The notes under the pieces were generated by a model that made no database searches, was not told where the DNA came from, and worked only from the letters and a program-made list of their open reading frames with translations. The position numbers and the translations under genes were made by a program. Below are positions 17,901-24,800 of a stretch of 25,732 nt of DNA, piece after piece (the stretch's first letter is position 1; every line of letters begins with the position of its first letter). Source of the DNA: Armatimonadota bacterium (lineage in GTDB: Bacteria > Armatimonadota > UBA5829); assembly GCA_023474015.1 (NCBI GenBank), contig JAMCYN010000008.1, positions 1-25,732 of the forward strand. The letters are read 5' to 3'.

Positions 17901-19615
17901 AGGGTGATTGTCTCACCGGCGGAGAGAGAGACCGTGGATCGGTAGACCTGAGTTGTAAGCGGCCCGGCCGCGTCGGCATAGCCGTTAGCCGCTCTGCCTA
18001 TGAAGCCGAACAAGTAGTCATCAAACAGAGTCGTGCCGTTCCGCCAGACTCGGACGACGCTTGGCCCGGCCCCTACGTAGTCGGTTTCAACGGTATTGCC
18101 GGTAAACTTCACGTGAATCGCGTAGTCCCCACTCTCGGGGCATGTCCACTGCGCGCCCGGGAATATGTTTATGTCGTTGCCGGTACCAACAATGAGAACC
18201 TGTCCCGGTTCGAAGTGGCGACCCCAAAACTCGAACGGGATGGCGCCGGTGTCCTCCCAGATATTGCCGAGCCCGTCCCAGCCGCTAGCGTCATGCCAGC
18301 CACAGGCGGACATTCCGGGAGACGGTTCGGCGCATTCACCCACCGTATAGGGAGTGAAAGTGCCGTCCGCATTCTTCATGCCGTACGTCCACTCGGCGTT
18401 CGGGTTAGTGTCCGAACTCCAGTCGAGGGCGATGTCCCAAATTCCGGGAGTAATGGCAATAAGACGCACGTCTTTCGAGACCGCCCCGCCGACGGGGACC
18501 GTCACGCCGTAACTCTTGCTCCGGAAGCCCGTGGCGCTCACCGTCAGAGTATAGGAGTTGGGCGCGACTGTCAGAGAGTAGTTGCCCGTGCCATTAGTTG
18601 TGGTCGAATACGATCCCAAGGTCACGGTAGCTCCGGAAATCGCGGCGCCCGTCGTATAAGAGGTCACCTTACCGGACACGACGCCCGGCGCGGAGTCAAG
18701 AGCGAAGTTCTGAGTGGCCGTATTGCCGGCCGTGACTGTCAGGGTAGCCTGCTTGTTCGAGAAGCCGGTCGCGCTCGCAACCAGGGTTACACTGCCCGCC
18801 AGCGCCGACATCGAGTAGTTGCCCGAGGCATCCGTTACGGCGGCAAAAGCGCCGTCCGAGGAAACCACCGTGGCTCCCTCGATAGGATTACCAGTCGCGC
18901 TTGCGGTCACTTTGCCGGATACCGCGCCTAGCAACGATGTCTTCATAACTTTCAGGTCGATTCGGCAGCGGGAACCGGCGTCGCCTGAGACTCCGAAGGC
19001 CAGCTTCTGGCCCGAAGTAAGCGATTGGGTGCCTCGGTAGGCCTGGGCGGGAGCGGTACCGGACGCATCGGCGTAGTTGTTGACCAATCTACCGATGAAC
19101 CCCGCTACGTCCACACCCCATATCTCCGACCCGTCCAGCAATACCTTTACGCTAACGGGGCCGTTGTAGCCGGGAGTGTTTCCGGTGAAGAGCGCGTAAA
19201 CATAGTAGTTGTCGGCGTCTACGCACGTCCACTGAGCGCCGACGTACTTGGCCGGGTCGCCACCGATGGCAAGACACTGGCCAACCTCATAGTAGCGAGC
19301 CCAGTAATCGAACGGAACGGAGCCCACGTTCTTCCAGGTGTTGCCGAGTTCATCCCAGCCATTAGCGTCGTGCCATCCATTTGCGGTCATGCCCGGATGC
19401 CCCGCCGGGTCAGGCGTGGGGGTTTCGGACACCGTCCAGGGGACGTAGGATGCGAGGGCGCTGTCGTAGTAGCCATAGGCCCACTGGCCATTCGGGTTCG
19501 TCGTCGTGCTCCAGTCGGCGGCAAGATCCCAGACGCCGGGAGTAGCGAACACCATCCCACACAGCATTAGAACGACGGCTATTGTCAAGATTGTAAGTCC
19601 AGATTTTCTGATCAT
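14954..19615 (-). CDS. Giant secreted modular protein: beta-sandwich/CarbReg repeats plus OB-like C-terminus
   Basis: A 1553-residue exported protein with no recognisable catalytic site; probably a polysaccharide-binding or cell-surface scaffold. The signal peptide is MIRKSGLTILTIAVVLMLCG (cleavage near VFA-T). A unit of ~365 residues repeats three times: a beta-sandwich with an NPNG.W.YG signature (28-225, 391-594, 757-966), each followed by two carboxypeptidase-regulatory-like domains (229-386, 597-752, 971-1127). A fourth sandwich (1131-1352) leads into a paired OB-like region (1355-1553) with YIEDPDRVAGIKV and YIYVDDGSGLLDGSG. The same modules occur in the plus-strand giant. No sortase, PEP-CTERM or membrane anchor is seen at the C-terminus. 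I start at 19615, where the signal peptide begins; AAGGAG is 12 bases upstream. An in-frame ATG at 19672 would add a charged, non-secretory stretch. The stop is TAA. Confidence 0.85.
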   Translation of the reverse strand: MIRKSGLTILTIAVVLMLCGMVFATPGVWDLAADWSTTTNPNGQWAYGYYDSALASYVPWTVSETPTPDPAGHPGMTANGWHDANGWDELGNTWKNVGSVPFDYWARYYEVGQCLAIGGDPAKYVGAQWTCVDADNYYVYALFTGNTPGYNGPVSVKVLLDGSEIWGVDVAGFIGRLVNNYADASGTAPAQAYRGTQSLTSGQKLAFGVSGDAGSRCRIDLKVMKTSLLGAVSGKVTASATGNPIEGATVVSSDGAFAAVTDASGNYSMSALAGSVTLVASATGFSNKQATLTVTAGNTATQNFALDSAPGVVSGKVTSYTTGAAISGATVTLGSYSTTTNGTGNYSLTVAPNSYTLTVSATGFRSKSYGVTVPVGGAVSKDVRLIAITPGIWDIALDWSSDTNPNAEWTYGMKNADGTFTPYTVGECAEPSPGMSACGWHDASGWDGLGNIWEDTGAIPFEFWGRHFEPGQVLIVGTGNDINIFPGAQWTCPESGDYAIHVKFTGNTVETDYVGAGPSVVRVWRNGTTLFDDYLFGFIGRAANGYADAAGPLTTQVYRSTVSLSAGETITLGESGIWWAALNRAVVDAQIMKVSALGTISGTVTCGGSPVVGATVATADGKFVAQTNGSGAYSIMATPGAVTVQVSCPGYLAAQATVSVTAGNTATQNFSLSSDQGIMGTVTSAVSGAPIPGALVQADGKTVATDVAGKYFIALDAGTYTVVANAGGYASATSSGLVVAANQTTAASFSLAVAAMADLKSDFTTLPACNPSGAWDYGYIDPTSLQWVRYATQEDLSYPGLQQCWHAKPYVVWNTYGNCGKVVGPECVTGYMPTGDGGDSYGAGVYGEPGQALFTVGGSHTPQGCQWTCPAAGNYRVKVRVTGQGTQPAASAADIAVVHNGATLADLFVQGFIGRDIHNFADGYGGSGVDSWEGVVTCAAGDSLQFTGTTSDGYSGHRLAFDIQIMQTATLGTVSGKVSSTIGGAGVAGASLVTPDGTVWAVTDGSGNYSFQISAGSYTLKARKAGFVAASGSVTVSAGGTATRNLSIAPCGTVSGVVTNGTTPIANASVTVVGGTQYAVTATDGTYSMAVPAGTYSIAAAKEGYHGQQTDGVVVTGGGSVSKSFALARWQYHTSLDYSNAGTNPNGTWTYGRIRRATGLYYLYLQSETAYNNGNSWMGWHYDDGTGWDWRGNVAMCGGPSPLDGWSRYAEIGQFVATAAQAGSGTYSDEVGAMWTCPVSGIYAVHSNFTNQGTYPHASGPNFAFVRPSHQPTNEGIVHLGEITDGDWFNGSIRANYVDKVAGKVTSVGWEDTFAMNAGDTLMFQVSVYNGWDVNGHPTGVDVGIDKLLITPTNVASVAALKTVADGTVVTITNPVVATAGTDDFTSGKLYIEDPDRVAGIKVVPSGASTILKGDRLAITGTVGTDANGDKQITAMSIAVSQTPGTAIGALGASNKGVVGSANMPYGLLVTIWGKVIARDAAYIYVDDGSGLLDGSGGNGIRISLSDIAGAGSAPTQSFIQATGILGHAKVGGANVPALYPTSYSSLIGIDTP

Positions 19616-19648
19616 CTTTCTAATTCTCTCCTTTCTCGAGACTGATGC

Positions 19649-19666
19649 GCGGCCAACATTGGCCGC
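19649..19666. promoter_or_regulatory. Perfect palindrome in the giant gene's leader
   Basis: GCGGCCAACATTGGCCGC is a perfect 18-bp palindrome. It lies 34-51 bases upstream of the chosen start and within both predicted leader transcripts. It could form a leader hairpin or be a dimeric protein site; it does not match the LacI operator consensus. Confidence 0.4.
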
Positions 19667-19853
19667 TGCCATTCATGGTCGATCAATCGTTCAGGTCGAT
19701 GGACAATACAGTCCGTTCATCACTCCTCTCTCCTCTCTATATACGCACGATGTGCCTGCATCCGCGTCACCACAGATCAGACATCTGCGTACACAATTTG
19801 GGTAGTCCTGAAGTCCTCAGACAGCAAGACCGCAAAGATCACAATGCGGCAGA

Positions 19854-19871
19854 TGCGGAGACGTATCCGCC
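19854..19871. promoter_or_regulatory. LacI-type operator O1
   Basis: TGCGGAGACGTATCCGCC is a near-palindrome matching the local consensus TGCGGATACGTATCCGCA at 16 of 18 positions, with the central CG typical of LacI/GalR operators. It begins five bases downstream of the -10 box of the proximal promoter of the giant gene, so bound repressor would cover the transcription start. Confidence 0.82.
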
Positions 19872-19876
19872 ATTGC

Positions 19877-19906
19877 ATTATTGCCCGCACTTTGCCAATT
19901 TGTCAA
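19877..19906 (-). promoter_or_regulatory. Proximal sigma-70 promoter of the giant gene
   Basis: On the minus strand, a perfect -35 TTGACA (19901-19906), an 18-base spacer and AATAAT (19877-19882) form a strong promoter. Transcription would start near 19870, inside operator O1, giving a leader of roughly 255 bases before the ATG at 19615. Confidence 0.78.
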
Positions 19907-19994
19907 GGCCCTTCTTGCAAGGTGTTTGATTATTGGGACAAGTGGACGTGAATGCAATTCCATTACAACACGTTTCCACCGTATCTTTTTTACC

Positions 19995-20012
19995 TGCGGC
20001 TACGTATCCGCA
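19995..20012. promoter_or_regulatory. LacI-type operator O2 (auxiliary)
   Basis: TGCGGCTACGTATCCGCA matches the consensus at 17 of 18 positions. No clear -35/-10 pair precedes it on either strand. It lies 141 bp from O1 and 121 bp from O3 (centre to centre), a suitable place for a looping or roadblock site. Confidence 0.8.
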
Positions 20013-20115
20013 TATCGTGTAAACACATGCTTCTTAACTAGTCTCTTTTGAACGGACACCCTCTCAGCCCCTCCGGCCACTAGGACTGCCTGGGTTAACG
20101 ATGCGATTACACATT

Positions 20116-20133
20116 CGCGGATACGTCTCCGCA
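20116..20133. promoter_or_regulatory. LacI-type operator O3
   Basis: CGCGGATACGTCTCCGCA matches the consensus at 16 of 18 positions. It starts five bases downstream of the -10 of the distal minus-strand promoter, the same geometry as O1. It is 262 bp from O1, close to 25 helical turns. Confidence 0.82.
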
Positions 20134-20138
20134 TTTTC

Positions 20139-20167
20139 ATTATTGCCCGCGATAGCCAGTTTGTCAA
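20139..20167 (-). promoter_or_regulatory. Distal sigma-70 promoter of the giant gene
   Basis: Minus strand: TTGACA (20162-20167), a 17-base spacer, then AATAAT (20139-20144). The -35/-10/operator block is a diverged duplicate of the proximal one, sharing CATTATTGCCCGC and TTTGTCAAGG on the plus strand. Its transcript would have a leader of about 515 bases and cross O2 and O1. Confidence 0.75.
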
Positions 20168-20219
20168 GGGGTGATTTTCTGTTTTTTTCGAGTAAGCACG
20201 GCCCAGAAATGCTGAGCTA

Positions 20220-21245
20220 TCAATATCGCGATCTCGGAGATCCACATGATTTCCGGACGATGAGCCGCACGTCCTTAACAACATGGATCCCAGGCTCGAC
20301 GGCCTTGCCCTGAAGTATATCCATGAGATAGCCAATCGCCGCGACTGCTATTTCCACAGAGGGCTGGTAAACAGTGGTCAGCGGAACGGAAAGCATATCG
20401 GTAAGAGGCATGTCGCCGACCCCAATAATGGAGATGTCTCCGGGAATCGACAAACCCGCATCCAACGCGGCGGACATGGTTCCGACCGCGACCCAGTCAT
20501 GACGCGCTACTATTGCTGTGGGCATGTCAGTTCCGCGCTTAAGCAACTCCCGCATCACGTTCGCGCCGTCCTCCGGGAACCAGCCGGCATCGATAATGTT
20601 GGACTCATCGACCTCGATGCCGGCTTCCATCATCGCGTCCTTGAACCCCCTTATCCTCTCTCGACGAAGATAATGTTCGCCGGGCATGGCCAAGTGCGCG
20701 ATGCGACGGTGGCCAAGCGAAATGAGGTACTCCGTGGGTAAATATCCCATGAGATACTGGTCCGCGACAACCTGAGGCGCTTCGAACCCATCGAATGCTC
20801 TGTCGAGCACCACGACAGGAATGCCGGCTGCCAGGAGCTGCTGATATGGTGCAGGGTCACCGCTGAGCACTGTTGGCTGTGCGAGCACTCCGGACACGCG
20901 ATTGCAGACCATATCATCCACGCACACTTGCTCGCTCTCGGGCCCTTCGACCGCCATGTGGATGAGGACCCCATAACCCGCCTCCCTTATCATGCTGTAT
21001 AGTGGATTAATGTAGTAGTTGCTTGTCCGGGCGTCACTAGGACCAATGAGAAGACCGATAAGCTTAGTCTTACCCGAGACGAGGCTTCTTGCGACCATGT
21101 TCGGCCGGTAGTTCATCTCGGTCGCCACTTTCAGGACGCGGGCCTTCGTCGCGGGAGCTATTCGGTCCTTATCCCAAAGTGCTCGGAGGACCGTCGTACA
21201 ACTGACGCCAGCCACCCGTGCGATGTCATTGATAGATGTTGCCAT
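20220..21245 (-). CDS. LacI/GalR-family transcriptional regulator
   Basis: A 341-residue local regulator. The N-terminal helix-turn-helix MATSINDIARVAGVSCTTVL and the hinge region YRPNMVARSLVSGKTKLIGLLI are typical of the family; the hinge leucine normally inserts into a central CpG, and all predicted operators here have a central CG. A periplasmic-binding-like sensor domain follows (~60-341), with GVLAQPT, PVVVLDRAF, YLISLGHRRIAHLA, IVARHDWVAVG and ISIIGVGDMPLTDM. I start at 21245 because it is the family start; an in-frame ATG 40 codons upstream adds an unrelated tail. The ribosome binding site is weak (CAGG). The stop is TGA directly followed by TAG. It lies between the two giant genes and probably represses both, as well as itself, until a sugar ligand binds. 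Confidence 0.93.
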   Translation of the reverse strand: MATSINDIARVAGVSCTTVLRALWDKDRIAPATKARVLKVATEMNYRPNMVARSLVSGKTKLIGLLIGPSDARTSNYYINPLYSMIREAGYGVLIHMAVEGPESEQVCVDDMVCNRVSGVLAQPTVLSGDPAPYQQLLAAGIPVVVLDRAFDGFEAPQVVADQYLMGYLPTEYLISLGHRRIAHLAMPGEHYLRRERIRGFKDAMMEAGIEVDESNIIDAGWFPEDGANVMRELLKRGTDMPTAIVARHDWVAVGTMSAALDAGLSIPGDISIIGVGDMPLTDMLSVPLTTVYQPSVEIAVAAIGYLMDILQGKAVEPGIHVVKDVRLIVRKSCGSPRSRY

Positions 21246-21294
21246 GTCAAAACCTGATGGTGAACGTGTAACGCGAAGTTCGGCGCGAAGGCCG

Positions 21295-21312
21295 TGCGGA
21301 GCCGTCGCCGCA
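21295..21312. promoter_or_regulatory. Candidate autoregulatory LacI operator O5
   Basis: TGCGGAGCCGTCGCCGCA matches the consensus at 14 of 18 positions, keeping both TGCGG/CCGCA ends and the central CGT. It lies 12 bases downstream of the -10 of the regulator's own promoter, like the other promoter-linked operators. Weaker than O1-O4. Confidence 0.55.
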
Positions 21313-21324
21313 TCATCTAATATC

Positions 21325-21353
21325 ACTATGCCACAAACTTGCGCGAGTGTCAA
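21325..21353 (-). promoter_or_regulatory. Promoter of the LacI-family gene
   Basis: Minus strand: perfect -35 TTGACA (21348-21353), a 17-base spacer and CATAGT (21325-21330, 4 of 6). Transcription would begin about 70-75 bases before the start codon, with O5 over the first transcribed bases. Confidence 0.65.
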
Positions 21354-21392
21354 CACACCGATCAAGGCGTTAACAGCTCAGGAATGATAATT

Positions 21393-21485
21393 ACCTGTTT
21401 GCACATGGAAGGGCGAGGCTCCCGCGGAGCTATTTTCTTCGCAGGCACAAGGCTCAGCAGGAGCTTCGCCTTCCAAAAAACAGGT
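21393..21485. repeat. 93-bp imperfect palindromic element
   Basis: Outer arms ACCTGTTT (21393-21400) and AAACAGGT (21478-21485) are perfect complements. Inside them GGAAGGGCGAGGCTCC (21407-21422) pairs with GGAGCTTCGCCTTCC (21460-21474) with one bulge and one mismatch. The GGCGAGGCTCC-type sequence resembles intergenic repeats dispersed in planctomycete-like genomes. Probably a small MITE-like or REP-like insertion between the regulator and the next repeat cluster. Confidence 0.55.
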
Positions 21486-21523
21486 CGTAGCGAGCCATTA
21501 CATCAAGGCTAACGAGGCTGTCC

Positions 21524-21746
21524 AGGGCGAACGCACGAATAAATGTTTTGTGACGGTGTTCAAGCAAAGCACCAGTTTGATGGGTAGGGATCTCCGAATC
21601 CCTACCCCAAAGCCAATGCCCGATTAAATCGGGGCTTCTTGGGCAGAACGTCCGGGGTTCGGAGACCCCGATTTGGCCTTAAGGTGGCGATTCTGAGATC
21701 GCCACCTATCAAGTGTTCATACTTTCGTTACTCGTGCGTTTGCCCT
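21524..21746. repeat. MITE-like element: inverted repeats enclosing four hairpins
   Basis: Left end 21524-21542 and right end 21728-21746 are inverted repeats matching at 17 of 19 positions (AGGGCGAACGCACGAATAA against the complement of TTACTCGTGCGTTTGCCCT). Between them lie four hairpins. 21582-21607 has a 10-bp perfect stem and loop CTCCGA. 21619-21633 is the palindrome CCCGATTAAATCGGG. 21653-21670 has a 6-bp stem and loop TCGGAG. 21682-21707 has a 10-bp perfect stem and loop TCTGAG. No coding frame is present. The right end stops 20 bp before the -35 of the plus-strand giant gene. Confidence 0.6.
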
Positions 21747-21766
21747 GTATCTCCGACTCATCCTTG

Positions 21767-21795
21767 TTGACAAACCGCCATATGCATGCTATTCT
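21767..21795 (+). promoter_or_regulatory. Promoter of the plus-strand giant gene
   Basis: Perfect TTGACA (21767-21772), a 17-base spacer, then TATTCT (21790-21795, 4 of 6). Transcription would start near 21802, giving a leader of about 70 bases to the ATG at 21875, with operator O4 across the start. Confidence 0.75.
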
Positions 21796-21804
21796 CCATA
21801 TACG

Positions 21805-21822
21805 TGCGGATACGTAACCGCA
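21805..21822. promoter_or_regulatory. LacI-type operator O4
   Basis: TGCGGATACGTAACCGCA matches the consensus at 17 of 18 positions. It starts nine bases after the -10 of the plus-strand promoter. It links the plus-strand giant gene to the same regulator as the minus-strand gene. Confidence 0.83.
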
Positions 21823-21874
21823 TGCTGCTAAACCATCGTGGCATGTAGTCCGGCAAACGGTAGAGGATCAAATA

Positions 21875-24800
21875 ATGTTACAACCACATCGCTCCACGAC
21901 CCATACCACGGTTCTCGCAGTAACCGCCATTGTTGCGCTTTACGTCCCGTGCGCCGGCACGCAGACGTGGGACATTGCCTCCGGTTTCTCTCCCACTTCG
22001 AATCCCAATGGTGTGTGGACCTACGGTTACCAGTCACCCCTCGGTGGCGCGCTGAACACGTTTGCCACCAAGATTGTCAGTAACGGTGTCGATACCTGGT
22101 GCAAGGACAACTACCCCGACGCCGCTGGAAACGTCACCAAGAATAGAACAGGCGCTCCATCGGACTGGGGCGGCATGTGGTGGGGCACAAATGGGATGGC
22201 GATGCACCCCGGCCTAAGCAACCAGAAAGCCACCGTGCGTTGGTCCGCCCCAAGCGCGATGCTCATCAACGTCAACGTCACTTTTTCCGGCGCCAACTAT
22301 GCGACAGGCACCACGACGGATGTTCACATTCTTCACAACGGCTCCTCATTCTTCGACGACCAGATCAACGGGTTCGGCGGAGGCGGATCGCACGCGGCTT
22401 CCGGCAGTAGCCCCAGCCAGACATGCAACGCTATTCTCTACGTTGCACAGGGAGATAGCGTGGATTTCGCGGTCGGCTATGGAGGAAACGGGTTCAATTG
22501 CGACCTCACCGCCATTTCGGGAGCCATCACATCGATAACGGATAGCGGGCTCGTAAAGGGGATTGTAACCTCAAACGCGTCGGGACACCCCATTCTTGCC
22601 GGGGCGACAGTCCGGACGTCAGACTCATCCGTTTCCACTTTGACCGCCTCCGACGGCAGCTATCAATTGATCCTGCCCTCCGGCACTCTCACGATTGAAG
22701 CCAGCTATCCCGGCACGATCTCCCAGATCGCGACGATCGACGTGGTCGCCGGGCAAATCAAGACTCAGGATTTCGATCTCGGCGTGGGCGCAGGCGAATC
22801 GTGGAATATTGCCGACGGTTTCTCCTCCACGTCGAATCCCAATGGTGTGTGGAGCTACGGGTACAAGTCATCCCTCGGTGGAGCGCTGGTTCAGTTTACA
22901 TCCGAGATTGTCAACAGCGGCATCGATACCTGGTGCATAAACAACAACCCCGACATCTCAGGAAACGTCACCAAAAATGGAACAGGCGCTCCATCGGACT
23001 GGAGCGGCATGTGGTGGAATACGAATGGGATGGCGATGCATCCCGGTCCAAACAACCAGATTGCCACCATACGCTGGACTGCCCCCAGTGCGATTGTCGC
23101 CGAGGTCGATGTCACTTTCTCCGGCGCCAACTATGGGATGGGTACCACGACCGATGTTCATGTGCTGCACAACGGTTCGTCCGTCTTCGACGGCCAGATC
23201 AATGGGTTCGGAGGAGGCGGATCGCACGCGGTTTTCGGCACCAGCCCCAGCCGGACATACGACGGCTTGTTCTACGTGGCGCAAGGAGACACCATAGACT
23301 TTGCGCTCGGCTACGGCGGGAATGGATTCACTAACGACCTTACCGCCATTTCCGGCGCCATCACGACGATAACGGATCGCGGAGTCGTGAGAGGGACGGT
23401 CACCGCAAACGTGCCGGGGCATCCCGTACTTGCCAGCGCGACAGTCAAAACGTCGGGCTCATCCGTGTCCACCGTGACCGACTCCAATGGCAGCTACGAG
23501 TTCATCCTGCCCGCTGGCGCTTACACGATCGAAGCTGGATATCCCGGCACGATCTCTGATGTCGCGGCGGTCGAAGTAGTCGCCGAGCAAATCGAGGTCC
23601 GGAACTTCGACCTCACTCCCGGTGTCGGCCATACCTACTACGTCTCGCCGGATGGCGTCGATACGGCCAACGGCACGTCTCCCGAATCCGCCTGGAAGAC
23701 AATATCTCACGGCGATGCTGCAGGCGTCTTGAGAGCCGGAGACACGGTCATAGTGACCGCCGGAGTCTATAAGCCCGCCGACTTCAACGGCGTTCATCTC
23801 ACCAGATGCTCCGGGACCGCGGAGAAACCCATCATCTACAAGGCCCAAGGCAGCGTGATGATCGATCAGAGCACTACCCCGCGAGCGTCCGATGGCGTAT
23901 CCTACGGGTTCCTGGTCCAAGCGGATGGTATAGTGATCGACGGCTTCGGGATCGTCGGGTGTCAGTGGGGACTTTACTTTCAAAATGGGCATTCGGATAA
24001 TACCGCGATCAACAACGTCATACACGGCATGCGGGTCGGCCAACCGTCGCAAACGGGGCTGCCCGGCTGGTGCGGCGGCATATGCAACTCCGAAGGAACG
24101 AACCGCACGAACCGAAACAACCTGATATATGACATCGGCGATCCAACTATCTCCAACATCGCCGCGTGCATCGCGTCGTCCGTGAGCGTCAACACGAAAA
24201 TCACTAATAACACACTCGTGGGAGGCAGATGCGGCGTCCAGGTCTGGTCCGGCGGCAGCGGGCTGACGGTGAAGAACAATATAATCGCCGACATGCGACT
24301 GGAAGGCATCAGCGCGGGCTGCGCGGAGGTCTTCGGCTTCCAGCATTCGCACAATCTGTTCAACGGCAATGCGGCCGACTATGGAGCCGGGGTGTCCGTG
24401 GGAGCGAACGAAACAACGGGCAATCCTCTGTTCATCGATATTGTCAATCACGACTATCACCTGGACGCGAGTTCGCCCGCGATAGACGCGGGCGCCGACC
24501 TCGGGTTCCCATTCTATGGCGCGGCGCCCGATCTGGGGGCATTCGAGCTCGCTCCCGAGGTAGTGGTCACGCAGCTCGGCGCTCTGAAGACTCAGCCCGA
24601 CGGCGTCGGCGTGGCGGTCACCAGCCCGAAGGTCGTAACGATCAGTTCCGGGACCCTGGCCGATGGGAGCTACTATGTCGAAGACTCGAACCGGGCCTCC
24701 GGGGTGAGATTGCTCCCCGCGCCGGGTCTCCCGCCGGTTTCAATAGGAGACCGGATCACGTTCAGCGGGACAGTCATCACCGACGAAAATGGCGAAAAGG

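Noticed and set aside
14933..18931. Several 320-400-codon plus-strand frames opposite the giant modular gene
   Set aside because: They are antisense shadows rich in Arg/His/Gly; the sense frame has regular repeated domains.
20168..20190. Terminator for the LacI gene at a T-rich stretch
   Set aside because: The T run is on the plus strand, so it would not terminate minus-strand transcription, and no good stem precedes it.
21582..21707. CRISPR-like array
   Set aside because: The hairpins differ in stem sequence, spacing is irregular and no identical repeat or cas gene is present.
23459..24460. 333-codon minus-strand frame inside the plus-strand giant gene
   Set aside because: It lies opposite the CarbReg and beta-helix region of a continuous 1286-codon frame.
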